In this document: one piece after another, positions 51,937 through 60,799 of the stretch
How the letters are laid out: the number at the start of each line of letters is the position of its first letter
Numbering within the stretch: the first letter of the stretch is position 1
Assembly (NCBI RefSeq): GCF_003711265.1
Contig: NZ_CP024634.1
Coordinates: forward strand, 1,922,001-1,986,000
DNA: 64,000 nt
DNA from: Bathymodiolus thermophilus thioautotrophic gill symbiont
GTDB taxonomy: Bacteria > Pseudomonadota > Gammaproteobacteria > PS1 > Pseudothioglobaceae
Direction: 5' to 3'
Program-made: the position numbers and the translations under genes
The notes under the pieces: generated by a model
Told to the model about the DNA's origin: nothing
Database searches by the model: none
The model's input: the letters and a program-made list of their open reading frames with translations, nothing else

Positions 51937-52644
51937 TTATTTACCTTGTATTATTTCAATCCGCTTAAGGCGCACACTTTCCCAATCATCAATTGGATCT
52001 AATTGATGCCAAGCATTCATTAACTTTTTTGTTTGCATTGACAAGTTAAGTCCATATTTTTTAAACATATAAAAATAAATACGAGCGATATCGCCACGCA
52101 CACTGGGTGCTGGCTCTACTTTTCTTAAATTTCTTGCGCCACTAATATTAATTTCAATATCGCAAGCGCCATAGTTCCTTATTTCGCCTGATACCAATCC
52201 AAATTGATAATTTGATCTGTCGCCATTTACTTCGCCAATAGATGGCACTAAATTCATTAAGTCGTTATAAGCCTGTTTGAAAGTTTTATTGGTTTTTAAA
52301 CAGTATTTACGACCATTCGTGCCTTTGCGCTTTGTGCCTTCTAACCAACAAGAACGACCAAGTGGTGTAAGTTGTGCCAACCAGTACGCAGGCACAATAT
52401 GCTCAGCTTCAGTTCGGGAAGCCCGAGATTTGTTTTTACGCACTTGGTATCCGCAACTGTTTAGATCAACCTTGCGATTTGAATAATCACAACCACAGTA
52501 AAATGTTTTTTGGTTGTCGTAATAAATTTTTCGATACATTAGTTTTTTTGCATTATTAAAACTTGATGGGCTATTGGCAAAACTGGTGTTTGCAACAACC
52601 AAGATATTGAGGGTTAAAGCGTATGAAATTATGAAATTTTTCAT
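51937..52644 (-). CDS. Endonuclease I-family secreted nuclease
   Basis: 235 residues with a signal peptide ending in SFANS. KTFYCGCDYSNRKVDLNSCG is followed by RASRTEAEHIVPAYWLAQ, which holds the active-site His of the His-Me (beta-beta-alpha) nucleases of the EndA/Vvn family, and by NDLMNLVPSIGEVNGDRSNY with the metal-binding Asn and the typical GEVNGDRSNY box. Such periplasmic nucleases degrade DNA without sequence preference. Several conjugative elements carry one next to dsbC. It lies 3 bp after rep. Confidence 0.88.
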   Translation of the reverse strand: MKNFIISYALTLNILVVANTSFANSPSSFNNAKKLMYRKIYYDNQKTFYCGCDYSNRKVDLNSCGYQVRKNKSRASRTEAEHIVPAYWLAQLTPLGRSCWLEGTKRKGTNGRKYCLKTNKTFKQAYNDLMNLVPSIGEVNGDRSNYQFGLVSGEIRNYGACDIEINISGARNLRKVEPAPSVRGDIARIYFYMFKKYGLNLSMQTKKLMNAWHQLDPIDDWESVRLKRIEIIQGK

Positions 52645-52647
52645 CTT

Positions 52648-53853
52648 TTATTTATCCACTAGGTCGGTTTCGATTTTTTCAACTTCATCCATGAAGAACT
52701 GATAAACATTGTTATCGTTAATTTCTTCATTTGCCAATGCTCTTAAACATTTATTTGCTAAAGCCAAAAGTACGCCATTGTAATTCTTGAGTTTATCTTG
52801 TGCTCTTTCAATGTTTTCGTTGCTTAGTCCAAAACTTTTGAGACAGTTCGCCACTTCGTTTGCTTTAATTTGCACTTGTAATTGAGGCTGTTTGCCGCTT
52901 CCCAATATTTTGTAGATATATCCACCAGCATTAGATTTTTTATTTTTTGGTCGATTGAGTGTTTGGGTAATTGCGTTATTCATTGTTTTTTTGCTTAGAT
53001 TGTTCAACCAAGTGTTAATTTGCTCCTTACTCACACCCCACTCAGTTAACTGCTGGCGAATATTTAACTTATTCCCTTCAATAACTTTTGTATTTTTAAT
53101 ATTTTGAGTGTTGTTTTTTTGTTTTTTAAATTCAGAATGAAACTGATATCCAACAGTTGTGCCAGTTGTACCGTTTTTTTTGATTGGCATTACCATAAGA
53201 TTTATATCGGTTTTTTTCGTGACTTGCAGGCATATTTGTTTAATTCTCATTGTCAGTGTTCTTGGCACTATATATGCGGTATCAACAACCCTTAGATAAA
53301 GTCTTAAATCTGAAATACTGATATTAAAATCAGGTGAATTTTGTTTGGCATAAGGTTGTGTTAACGAGTAAATCACAGTTACTTGATTTCCATTGCAGCC
53401 CCTTAGTTGATTAAGTGATTGAATGGTGTAATTTTTTTCAGATTTAAAGACATCAAACATATTTACATCAAAGTGAACTATTAAATCTTTAAACAAATCT
53501 TTTGTTAATGCTGTTTTTTGAATCAACCCTTGTCTAATATCTTGCAATCCTGAATTTGGACTATAAAGATTGAAAAAGTTGTGTTTTTCTAAGTCTTTTC
53601 TAATTAAATCAATTAAATTATTGATACCAATTTTTAAATCATTTCCTTTGATTAAACTTTTAATTTCTAATCTTGATATGATTACCAAGCCTTCTTTATG
53701 TGCACCAATTTTGATTTTTTGAATTGCTAAAGCGATTATTAAAAAACTAATCGGTTTGTCATAATGAAATAAAGATTTGATAATATTGTTGTTACGAGCA
53801 AGCGCATCAATTGCTCTTTCTTGTTTTTCTAAGATCAGTGCGTTATCTTGCAT
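52648..53853 (-). CDS. Plasmid replication initiator (Rep_3-like)
   Basis: 401 residues. A winged-helix initiator layout is suggested by EKNYTIQSLNQLRGCNGNQV followed by TVIYSLTQPYA and by ISISDLRLYLRVVDTAYIVP, as in RepE/Pi-type proteins, where the first winged helix binds iterons as monomer. The C-terminal 120 residues are different, with helix-rich NIRQQLTEWGVSKEQINTWL. The gene lies directly beside nine 21-bp iterons (53953-54192), which confirms its role in replication. It starts the packed leftward block. The exact Rep family is from pattern only. Confidence 0.75.
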   Translation of the reverse strand: MQDNALILEKQERAIDALARNNNIIKSLFHYDKPISFLIIALAIQKIKIGAHKEGLVIISRLEIKSLIKGNDLKIGINNLIDLIRKDLEKHNFFNLYSPNSGLQDIRQGLIQKTALTKDLFKDLIVHFDVNMFDVFKSEKNYTIQSLNQLRGCNGNQVTVIYSLTQPYAKQNSPDFNISISDLRLYLRVVDTAYIVPRTLTMRIKQICLQVTKKTDINLMVMPIKKNGTTGTTVGYQFHSEFKKQKNNTQNIKNTKVIEGNKLNIRQQLTEWGVSKEQINTWLNNLSKKTMNNAITQTLNRPKNKKSNAGGYIYKILGSGKQPQLQVQIKANEVANCLKSFGLSNENIERAQDKLKNYNGVLLALANKCLRALANEEINDNNVYQFFMDEVEKIETDLVDK

Positions 53854-53952
53854 ATTGCCTTCCTTTGAACTTTAATACTAGTTTTATAAAGAATTTTAGT
53901 AGTTTAAGGATTGGCACTGTTTTTGCCTTTAAAGTAGCACCTATAGAGCAAC

Positions 53953-54192
53953 AAGTGCAACTAATTACGGATGAAGTGTAACTAATTACGGGAAAAAGTG
54001 TAACTAATTGTGGATGAAGTGTAACTAATTTCGGATAGGTGTAACTAATTGTGGGTGAAGTGTAACTAATTGCGGATGAAGTGTAACTAATTTTTTTAAA
54101 TGTTGCCACAACAAGATTTTTTAATTGAGCGTGTTTGCTGTTTTCGATACAAAGTGTAACTAATTGCGGATAAGTGTAACTAATTGCAGGTG
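53953..54192. repeat. Iteron array, probable origin of replication (oriV)
   Basis: Nine copies of AAGTGTAACTAATTGCGGAT, followed mostly by G, start at 53953, 53974, 53996, 54017, 54037, 54058, 54079, 54152 and 54172. The spacing is 20-22 bp, two helical turns. The last two are separated from the others by an AT-poor 50-bp spacer. Together with rep this is the layout of iteron-controlled plasmids. An open frame of 150 codons on the minus strand here is only a reading of the repeats. Confidence 0.85.
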
Positions 54193-54342
54193 AGGGGAAC
54201 TTTGCTTTGGTAACAACGATTTCAATAGACGAAAAGAAACCCGCAAGGTCATTACAGTTCTCTTTAAATATTGATTTTTTTCGCATTTTTATCATACATT
54301 TTTTAAATTAATTAAAAAATCGTACAAATTAAGCGAGAATAT

Positions 54343-54376
54343 AAATTATAATTAAAAAGCTTTTTAACTATAATTT
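54343..54376 (-). terminator. Long palindrome after tRNA-Asn (terminator)
   Basis: AAATTATAATTAAAAAG (54343-54359) and CTTTTTAACTATAATTT (54360-54376) are inverted repeats with a single mismatch and no loop. On the minus strand it follows the tRNA 3' end by 7 bp and may end its transcript. It is also at the junction of element and chromosome. Confidence 0.6.
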
Positions 54377-54383
54377 ATGAGTT

Positions 54384-54459
54384 TGGCTCCTCGAGCTGGG
54401 CTCGAACCAGCGACAAATGGATTAACAGTCCATTGCTCTACCAACTGAGCTATCGAGGA
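54384..54459 (-). tRNA. tRNA-Asn (GTT)
   Basis: Acceptor TCCTCGA pairs with TCGAGGA, discriminator G, encoded CCA (54384-54386). The anticodon stem-loop GGACTGTTAATCC gives GTT (Asn). The T arm GGTTCGAGCC is standard. The 3' end faces the accessory element, as when an integrase uses a tRNA 3' end as attachment site. No second copy of the 3' end was seen in the window. Confidence 0.95.
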
Positions 54460-54523
54460 ATTAAGTGAGATATTATAACGACAACTGACGCTTATAATCA
54501 ATTATTTTCACTAAATTAAACAA

Positions 54524-54558
54524 TAAAAAAAAGGACGCAAAAATGCGTCCTTTTTTTA
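54524..54558 (-). terminator. Rho-independent terminator of sulfur-globule-like gene 1
   Basis: GGACGCA and TGCGTCC pair around AAAA, flanked by A- and T-runs, right after the stop at 54576. Confidence 0.85.
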
Positions 54559-54575
54559 TTGTTTTCTAGCGGTAG

Positions 54576-55115
54576 TTAACGGTTGTTGTTGTTGTTAATA
54601 CCACCTTTAGCCATAGCATCTGCATAGCCTTTAGCATAAGCGTCTGCTTGGCCTTTGGCAAAAGCGTCTGCTTGACCTTTGGCGAAGCCATCAGCTTGAC
54701 CTTTGGCGAAAGCATCATAAGAGCCAGAGCCTTTACCATCGGCAGTACCAGAACCGCTAGCGTCGTTTTTATTTTTGGTATCGAATTTAAGTCCAAAATC
54801 TGTGTCATTCATCCAGTTGTTAGCACCGTTGAATGGACCCCAATTTGATCCGCCGTTAAATGGGCCAGCGTTAGAGCCGCCGTTAAAAGGACCCCAATTG
54901 TTACCGCCACTGAATGGGCCAGCGTTAGAACCACCATTAAAAGGACCCCAATTGTTGCCACCACTCATAGGCCCCCAATTGTTACCGCCATTCATAGGAC
55001 CCCAATTGTTGCCGCCCCAGTTATCATTACCATTGCCATTGCCAAAGAAACCAGCTGATGCTGATGTTGCTGCAATTGTAGTTGCAATTGCGATTGCTTT
55101 TACTAATGTTTTCAT
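54576..55115 (-). CDS. Secreted Gly/Asn/Trp-rich repeat protein, sulfur-globule-protein-like
   Basis: 179 residues. A signal peptide ends in SASA. The mature part has about eight repeats of NNWGPFNGGSNAGPF type, then NWMNDTDFGLKFDTKNKNDA, and an Ala/Lys/Gly tail of KGQADAFAKGQADAYAKGYA repeats. Composition and WGPF repeats resemble sulfur globule proteins of sulfur-oxidising bacteria, which form the envelope of periplasmic sulfur deposits. A paralogue lies 170 bp upstream. It has its own terminator. The assignment is by composition; a general matrix or surface role is possible. Confidence 0.6.
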   Translation of the reverse strand: MKTLVKAIAIATTIAATSASAGFFGNGNGNDNWGGNNWGPMNGGNNWGPMSGGNNWGPFNGGSNAGPFSGGNNWGPFNGGSNAGPFNGGSNWGPFNGANNWMNDTDFGLKFDTKNKNDASGSGTADGKGSGSYDAFAKGQADGFAKGQADAFAKGQADAYAKGYADAMAKGGINNNNNR

Positions 55116-55224
55116 CTTATACTCTCCGTATTGTAATTAAGATATTGACAAAAATATCAATATCTACAGATTCAATTGTAATCAAAAAATGATTAAAAGT
55201 CAAATGGATCAATATATCAGACAT

Positions 55225-55253
55225 AAAAAAAACCACCCATAAGGTGGTTTTTT
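55225..55253 (-). terminator. Rho-independent terminator of sulfur-globule-like gene 2
   Basis: AAAACCACC and GGTGGTTTT around CATAA, followed by T's on the minus strand, between the two paralogues. They are therefore separate transcripts. Confidence 0.85.
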
Positions 55254-55287
55254 TATTGTACTAAAATTAATCAGTAATACTGACTAA

Positions 55288-55788
55288 TTATTTAGCATTT
55301 AAAGACTGTGCTTTAGCGGTTGCATCTGCATAACCTTTAGCATAAGCGTCTGCTTGTGCTTTAGCAAAAGCATCAGCTTGACCTTTAGCGTACGCATCAG
55401 CTTGACCTTTAGCGGTCATATCTGCAACGCCTGTGCCTTTAGCATCAGCAGAACCAGAAGCTTTAGCGTCATTTTTATTCTTGGTATTGAACTTAAGTCC
55501 AAAATCAGTATCGTTTAACCAGTTGTTGCCGCCTTTGAAAGGACCCCAGTTATTAGAACCGTTAAAAGGACCAGCGTTAGAGCCGCCATTGAAAGGACCC
55601 CAATTGTTGCCGCCATTTACAGGACCCCAGTTAGAACCGCCATTCATAGGACCCCAATTAGAACCGCCATCAAAAGGACCCCAGTTATTGGAACCGTTGT
55701 AATTATTACCATTGTTGCCATTGTTGAAAAAACCAGCTGAAGCTGATGTGGCTACTACGATAGTAGCGATTGCGATAATTTTTTTCAT
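55288..55788 (-). CDS. Second secreted Gly/Asn/Trp-rich repeat protein, sulfur-globule-protein-like
   Basis: 166 residues, paralogue of the protein at 54576-55115. It has the same signal-peptide type (ATSASAGFFNNG), about seven NWGPF or NAGPF repeats, the conserved NWLNDTDFGLKFNTKNKNDA block and the KGQADAYAKGQADAFAKAQA tail. The two differ in number of repeats and in the tail, so they probably arose by tandem duplication and repeat slippage. A role in the sulfur globule envelope is likely but not proven. Confidence 0.6.
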   Translation of the reverse strand: MKKIIAIATIVVATSASAGFFNNGNNGNNYNGSNNWGPFDGGSNWGPMNGGSNWGPVNGGNNWGPFNGGSNAGPFNGSNNWGPFKGGNNWLNDTDFGLKFNTKNKNDAKASGSADAKGTGVADMTAKGQADAYAKGQADAFAKAQADAYAKGYADATAKAQSLNAK

Positions 55789-56253
55789 AATATTTCCTAA
55801 TTTTTTTTAACACACCATTATTGTTGTGTTTTCCGTCAAGCTTTTGTCTTGATAGGTGCGTATTATACTCAAACTATATTAGAAGTCAATTATATTCTAA
55901 TACATAGTAATATGGAATCCAATAAACCCTTTTGTATCAGCATTAAAACCCCATGAAAAAAATATTATGTAAATAAAAAACTAGATAAAATGAAATTTTT
56001 GCGTCAATATGGACAGTTAGAAAAATTCATTTTTTTGCCAATTCGGCAAAAAATCTTACCCCAAGGGAAGTCTCCTACATTAGGCACAAATATCAACTAA
56101 AGACCAAATTTTATTCAACGCCCATGTCTAATGCAGAGACTTTCAAAGATAAAAGGTAAATTCTTAATGATTATCCACAAAGACTTCTTTGCAAATAAAA
56201 AAAATCCATCTACAAAGAGATGGATTTTTTTACCAACGATTCATTTTTTTCAG
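55789..56253. other. Intergenic stretch with the icd terminator
   Basis: No gene. At 56198-56230 AAAATCCATCT and AGATGGATTTT form a terminator for icd on the minus strand. The rest holds the promoter area of the second repeat protein; a GTCAAGCTTTTGTCTTGATAGG palindrome-like segment (about 55835-55857) is seen. Confidence 0.5.
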
Positions 56254-57504
56254 TTATGGCAGAGAATCAATCATTGCATCGCCGAACTCAGAGCAAGACA
56301 ACAAAGTTGCGTCTTGCATCAGTCTTTCTAAATCATAAGTGACGGTTTTATTTTGAATAACCGTTGACATTGCCGTTAGCACCATATCTGCCGCTTCAGT
56401 CCAACCCATATAACGCAACATCATTTCTGCTGAAAGAATAATGGAGCCTGGATTGACTTTATCTTGTCCTGCATATTTTGGTGCGGTGCCGTGTGTGGCT
56501 TCAAATACTGCTGTGGTATCAGATAAGTTAGCGCCCGGTGCAATGCCAATACCGCCCACTTGTGCGGCTAAGGCATCTGAAATATAATCGCCATTTAAAT
56601 TAAGGGTGGCAATCACTGAGTATTCCTCTGGGCGCAATAGTATTTGCTGCAAAAAAGCATCAGCGATCACATCTTTAATCGTGATAATGGTGCCTGTGTT
56701 GGGATTGGTAAATTGACACCAAGGGCCGTTATCAATGGTTTTGGCGCCAAATTCATCTTGTGCAAGTTGATACCCCCAATCTCTAAACCCACCCTCAGTG
56801 AACTTCATAATATTACCTTTATGCACCAAAGTAACGGAATCCTTGTCGTTGTCAATGGCATATTGAATGGCGGCACGAACTAAACGCGCTGTGCCCTCTT
56901 GGGAAACAGGCTTAATGCCAATGCTGGAAGTTTGAGGGAAGCGAATTTTAGTAACACCCATTTCATTTTGTAAAAAATCAATAACTTTTTTTACCTTGTC
57001 GCCACCTGCTTGGTATTCAATCCCCGCATAAATATCTTCAGAATTTTCTCTAAAAATAACCATATCAACTTTTTCAGGCGCTTTAACAGGCGAAGGCGTA
57101 CCAACAAAATATTGTACTGGTCGCTGACAAATAAACAAATCCAGTTCTTGACGAATGGCAACATTAAGTGAGCGCATACCGCCCCCTACTGGCGTGGTAA
57201 GTGGGCCTTTAATAGAAAGGGTAAACTCTTTAATGGCATCAAGCGTTTCTTGTGGCAAATATTCACCATAAATATCGTTGGCTTTTTCGCCGGCGTAAAT
57301 ATCCATCCATTGAATTTCTTTTTTTCCATCATAAGCTTTATCTACAATCGCATCAATGACTTTTTTCATCACTGGAGAAACATCACTACCAATGCCATCA
57401 CCCTCAATATAGGTAACAATTGGTTGATCTGGCACTTGAATGACGCCGTTTTTAAAGGTGATTTTTTCGCCATTAACTGGCATGTGGATACGCTTTTGAG
57501 TCAT
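56254..57504 (-). CDS. icd: NADP-dependent isocitrate dehydrogenase
   Basis: 416 residues, same length and type as the E. coli enzyme. It oxidises isocitrate to 2-oxoglutarate and CO2 in the citric acid cycle. Landmarks are [35 protein letters not shown] with the Ser that is phosphorylated by AceK in E. coli, [14 protein letters not shown], and the late [20 protein letters not shown]. It is leftward, followed by its terminator and preceded by rimI 10 bp upstream. Confidence 0.97.
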   Translation of the reverse strand: MTQKRIHMPVNGEKITFKNGVIQVPDQPIVTYIEGDGIGSDVSPVMKKVIDAIVDKAYDGKKEIQWMDIYAGEKANDIYGEYLPQETLDAIKEFTLSIKGPLTTPVGGGMRSLNVAIRQELDLFICQRPVQYFVGTPSPVKAPEKVDMVIFRENSEDIYAGIEYQAGGDKVKKVIDFLQNEMGVTKIRFPQTSSIGIKPVSQEGTARLVRAAIQYAIDNDKDSVTLVHKGNIMKFTEGGFRDWGYQLAQDEFGAKTIDNGPWCQFTNPNTGTIITIKDVIADAFLQQILLRPEEYSVIATLNLNGDYISDALAAQVGGIGIAPGANLSDTTAVFEATHGTAPKYAGQDKVNPGSIILSAEMMLRYMGWTEAADMVLTAMSTVIQNKTVTYDLERLMQDATLLSCSEFGDAMIDSLP

Positions 57505-57513
57505 TTTTTATTA

Positions 57514-57969
57514 TTAATTACTTATTAGGAAACGCAGTATTTTAGCATCTTCACCATCTGAATAATATTTTTTACGAATGTTAATCACTTTGAACCCCAA
57601 TTTCTTGTAAAACAACAAGGCGTTATAATTGGTTATACGCACTTCTATAAACACCTCCTTAATATCCGATGTATCTAACAAGTGATTAAATAGTTGAGCG
57701 CCCAAGCCTTGGTGTTGATATGTAGGGTGAATACATATATTAAGCAAATCAGTAAACTCTAATGTGTGCAAAGCAATGCTGTAGCCCACTATTTGATTAT
57801 CTTGCAGGATTAAATGCGCCAAAATATTCGAATTACTCAAACTCTGAATAAATTGCACCTCACTCCAAGGCGTTTTATAAGCAAGTCGTTCTATCGCTAA
57901 AACAGCATCTATATATTGTGGGTCAAATACCCTAAAGGAAATATTGATAGGCTTTGTTGTTGGTTTCAT
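57514..57969 (-). CDS. rimI: RimI-like ribosomal-protein-alanine N-acetyltransferase
   Basis: A GNAT-fold enzyme of about 151 residues from the Met at 57969 (an upstream Met at 57996 overlaps ilvA further). It acetylates the N-terminal Ala of ribosomal protein S18 using acetyl-CoA. AIERLAYKTPWSEVQF is the typical RimI start, ICIHPTYQHQGLGAQLFNHL the acetyl-CoA-binding Q/RxxGxG loop, and NYNALLFYKKLGFKVINIRK the C-terminal box, followed by YYSDGEDAKIL. It overlaps the ilvA end by 38 bp and lies before icd. Confidence 0.9.
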   Translation of the reverse strand: MKPTTKPINISFRVFDPQYIDAVLAIERLAYKTPWSEVQFIQSLSNSNILAHLILQDNQIVGYSIALHTLEFTDLLNICIHPTYQHQGLGAQLFNHLLDTSDIKEVFIEVRITNYNALLFYKKLGFKVINIRKKYYSDGEDAKILRFLISN

Positions 57970-59425
57970 TTTGATAAAAGTAGCCGAGTTCGTCAAAACT
58001 ACGCTCTATAGCTGCAATATCATCCACTTGTAATCCGATTAACACACGGCCAAAATCAGCACCATGATTGCGATAGTGGAACAAAGAGATGTTCCATTTG
58101 CTACCGATTTTTTTTAAAAAATTCAACAAAGCACCGGGGCGTTCAGGAAATTCAAAACGATACAAAACTTCATGGCTGGTTTCTGCACGGCCTCCCACCA
58201 TATAACGAATGTGGGTCTTTGCAATTGAATTGTTACTCATGTCTAATACATCAAACGATTTGGCAAGTTTGCTTAACAACGCCTCTTTTTCGCTTAGCCC
58301 TTTGCTCAGTGCCACACCCACAAAAATACGCGCTTGATTAGAAGGCGTATAACGATAATTAAATTCGGTAATTGCATGCTGGTCAAGTAATTGACAAAAT
58401 TTTAAAAAACTGCCCGGTTGTTCGGGAATAGTTGCAGCAATAATAGCCTCACTATGTTCACCTAAATCAGCACGCTCTGCAATATAACGCAAACGGTCAA
58501 AATTAACATTTGCCCCTGACACAATAGCAATCAAGTTTTCGTTTTCAATGTTATTCTGCGCTACATACTTTTTAAGCCCTGCAGTGGCTAAGGCACCAGA
58601 TGGCTCCGCAATAGAGCGCACATCCTCATAAATGTCTTTAATCGCTGCGCAAATTTCATCGTTACTTACCAATATAACATCGTCCACCACTTCTTTAGCA
58701 ATTGGATAGGTTTTTTCACCAATTTGCTTAACCGCTACACCATCAGCAAAACGCCCCACTTCAGACAAGATAATGCGTTCTCCAGTTTTGAGTGCTTGGT
58801 AAAGGGTTGGTGAGTCGCTTGGTTCAACGCCAATCACTTTAATATTAGGGGCATAATGTTTGAGATAAGTCGCCATACCTGCAATCAAACCGCCACCGCC
58901 TACAGGGATAAATACCTTGTCCATATTGGGCAATTGCTCTAACAACTCTTTGGCAATAGTTGCTTGACCTGCCATCACTTCGATATCATCATACGGATGG
59001 ATAAACACCAAGTTTTGCTCTTGTTCCAATTGCTTGGCATATTGATACGCATCATCATACACATCACCATGCAAAATTACCTTGCCACCTAATTGCTTGA
59101 CGGCATTAATTTTAATTTTAGGGGTGGAAAATGGCATAACAATGACTGATTTAATACCAAGTTTGGTTGCAGACATTGCCACACCTTGCGCATGATTACC
59201 TGCACTGGAAGCAATCACGCCTTTGGCTGCCTGTTCAGCTGACAAACTGGATATTTTTTGATAAGCGCCTCTTAACTTAAAAGCATGAATCGCTAACTTG
59301 TCTTCACGCTTTAAGTGAACCTTGTTTTTATTGCGTTCGCTTAACTGATACGCCAAACTCAATGGTGTTGGGCTAATAACATTATAAACGCGTGTTGAAT
59401 TAACCAAATCAACAATATTCTTCAT
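57932..59425 (-). CDS. ilvA: Threonine deaminase (biosynthetic)
   Basis: 497 residues. The PLP-dependent fold has LKREDKLAIHAFKLRGAYQK with the Schiff-base Lys, SSAGNHAQGVA and GGGGLIAGMA for phosphate binding. The C-terminal 170 residues hold two ACT-like domains (PEQPGSFLKFCQLL and PERPGALLNFLKKIG), which respond to isoleucine and valine. It makes 2-oxobutanoate, the first step of isoleucine synthesis. It overlaps rimI and the phosphatase gene (17 bp), forming a leftward gene series. Confidence 0.96.
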   Translation of the reverse strand: MKNIVDLVNSTRVYNVISPTPLSLAYQLSERNKNKVHLKREDKLAIHAFKLRGAYQKISSLSAEQAAKGVIASSAGNHAQGVAMSATKLGIKSVIVMPFSTPKIKINAVKQLGGKVILHGDVYDDAYQYAKQLEQEQNLVFIHPYDDIEVMAGQATIAKELLEQLPNMDKVFIPVGGGGLIAGMATYLKHYAPNIKVIGVEPSDSPTLYQALKTGERIILSEVGRFADGVAVKQIGEKTYPIAKEVVDDVILVSNDEICAAIKDIYEDVRSIAEPSGALATAGLKKYVAQNNIENENLIAIVSGANVNFDRLRYIAERADLGEHSEAIIAATIPEQPGSFLKFCQLLDQHAITEFNYRYTPSNQARIFVGVALSKGLSEKEALLSKLAKSFDVLDMSNNSIAKTHIRYMVGGRAETSHEVLYRFEFPERPGALLNFLKKIGSKWNISLFHYRNHGADFGRVLIGLQVDDIAAIERSFDELGYFYQNETNNKAYQYFL

Positions 59426-60170
59426 GCAACTCCTTTAAATAATCAACACTTACATAGGTAGCATCAGTGTCATCACCTTCTATAATAGTAAAAGGCTTAT
59501 TCGGCTCACCTAGATTATTAAGAACAACCATTGCATTATCAAAACTGTGCGACTTGGTATATTCATTCACAGTAACCAATGTTTTTAAATTGGCATCTGT
59601 TGCGGCAACAATGCCATTGTATGAATCTTCGAAAACAATACATTCATTAGCCTCTAAATTCATTTTTGCCAATACCCAATGATAAATATCCCCTGCAGGC
59701 TTAAGGTTTGACACCACATTACCTGCGCCAATCACCTCAAACCAATCCAAAGCCTCACGCCCTAAAGTATTAACAATCAACGCATCAACATTCGCAGGCG
59801 TGGTGGTGGTAGCAATTGCCAATCTCAGCCCCGCTTCACGCGCCTCATTAAATAAACGCACTACACCGGTTCTTAAAGGAATATCGCCTGCATCTACAAG
59901 ACGCACATAGATTTTGGTTTTTAGCGCATGTGTTTCTTTGGCAAATACATCAATATCATCACACGCAAACTCAGGCTTGTGCGTTTTTATATAATGCTTG
60001 ATGCGTAATTGACCGCCCGTTACATCTAGTAATTGTTGATAAAGTTCGTTTGACCAGTGCCAATCAAGCCCTAGCGTTTCAAAAGCAAGATTAAAAGCAA
60101 TTAAATGCCCATCACGCTCGGTATTTGCCAGTGTTCCATCGACATCAAAAATAAGTGCTTTTAATGACAT
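59409..60170 (-). CDS. HAD-family phosphatase, CbbY-like
   Basis: 253 residues. Motif I is FDVDGTLANTERDGH (nucleophile Asp near residue 9), motif II LAIATTTTPANV, motif III LKPAGDIY, and VFEDSYNGIVAA gives motif IV. The cap domain is the CbbY-type helical one. CbbY proteins remove xylulose-1,5-bisphosphate, an inhibitor of Rubisco, in autotrophs; a phosphoglycolate or sugar phosphatase is also possible. A role in an autotroph fits the sulfur-oxidiser picture, but no cbb genes are in the window. Confidence 0.8.
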   Translation of the reverse strand: MSLKALIFDVDGTLANTERDGHLIAFNLAFETLGLDWHWSNELYQQLLDVTGGQLRIKHYIKTHKPEFACDDIDVFAKETHALKTKIYVRLVDAGDIPLRTGVVRLFNEAREAGLRLAIATTTTPANVDALIVNTLGREALDWFEVIGAGNVVSNLKPAGDIYHWVLAKMNLEANECIVFEDSYNGIVAATDANLKTLVTVNEYTKSHSFDNAMVVLNNLGEPNKPFTIIEGDDTDATYVSVDYLKELHEEYC

Positions 60171-60258
60171 TTTTAAAAAAAAACAATAAATAAAAATTGC
60201 TATTTTAAGGCAGTTTAGGTAAAAAGGTTATTTTTTTCATTAAAAACAAAAAAATACT

Positions 60259-60669
60259 ATGTCAGAACCTTATTTTCAAAATATTCCCAACTATCAATCT
60301 AAAAAAAATGAAGAGTTTATGAGTAACGCACAAATTGAACACTTTAAGATCAAACTCAACGCCTGGAAAGAACAGTTAATCAGTGATGCCGAAACAACCA
60401 TTACCCACATTCAAGAAGACTCCTCAAAAGTGGCTGATATCAACGACAGAGCGACACTTGAAGAGGAGTTTTCGCTTGAATTAAGAACGCGAGACCGTGA
60501 AAGAAAACTCATTAGTAAAATCGAAAAAACACTACATATTATTGAGTTAGGTGATTATGGCTATTGCAGGACTTGTGGCGCCGAAATCTCTCTGATGCGC
60601 TTAGAAGCTCGTCCAACAGCAGATGAGTGCATAGATTGCAAAACTATTGCCGAAAGAAAAGAAATTTAA
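60259..60669 (+). CDS. dksA: DksA, RNA polymerase-binding transcription factor
   Basis: 136 residues, slightly shorter than E. coli DksA. The coiled coil has at its tip DINDRATLEEEFSLELRTRD, holding the conserved acidic residues that reach into the polymerase channel. A four-Cys zinc site follows (CRTCGAEI...CIDCKT), with RLEARPTADECI. It acts with ppGpp to lower rRNA and raise amino acid promoters. It is divergent from the phosphatase gene, about 88 bp away. Confidence 0.95.
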   Translation: MSEPYFQNIPNYQSKKNEEFMSNAQIEHFKIKLNAWKEQLISDAETTITHIQEDSSKVADINDRATLEEEFSLELRTRDRERKLISKIEKTLHIIELGDYGYCRTCGAEISLMRLEARPTADECIDCKTIAERKEI

Positions 60670-60731
60670 AGCCACATAAAGAGCTTTAGAAGGGGTAACT
60701 GCTGGATTTTTATACATTTTTTTTAAAAAGT

Positions 60732-60788
60732 GAGACCTTTGCATAAATATGCATAATCATCAAGAATCCATATTTATGCAAAGGTCTC
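60732..60788. repeat. 57-bp MITE with perfect 20-bp inverted repeats
   Basis: GAGACCTTTGCATAAATATG and its exact complement CATATTTATGCAAAGGTCTC surround 17 bp. AAGT flanks both ends (60728-60731 and 60789-60792) as a 4-bp duplication. The ends resemble IS5-type termini. A degenerate relative is at 16766-16865. It lies between dksA and thiL and can form a long hairpin acting as terminator. Confidence 0.75.
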
Positions 60789-60799
60789 AAGTATTGCTT

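Noticed and set aside
53843-54295. 150-codon minus-strand frame before rep
   Set aside because: It reads through the iterons (ISYTS and LVTL repeats) and its end overlaps rep; it is a by-product of the 20-22-bp repeats.
54384-54459. A second copy of the tRNA-Asn 3' end near the integrase tail as attL/attR pair
   Set aside because: I looked for the T-arm and acceptor sequence in the left part of the window and did not see it; the other border is probably outside.
54775-55702. Proline-rich plus-strand frames opposite the sulfur-globule-like genes
   Set aside because: They are antisense readings of the Gly/Trp/Asn repeats (PPLNGPQLL pattern); the minus-strand frames have signal peptides and terminators.
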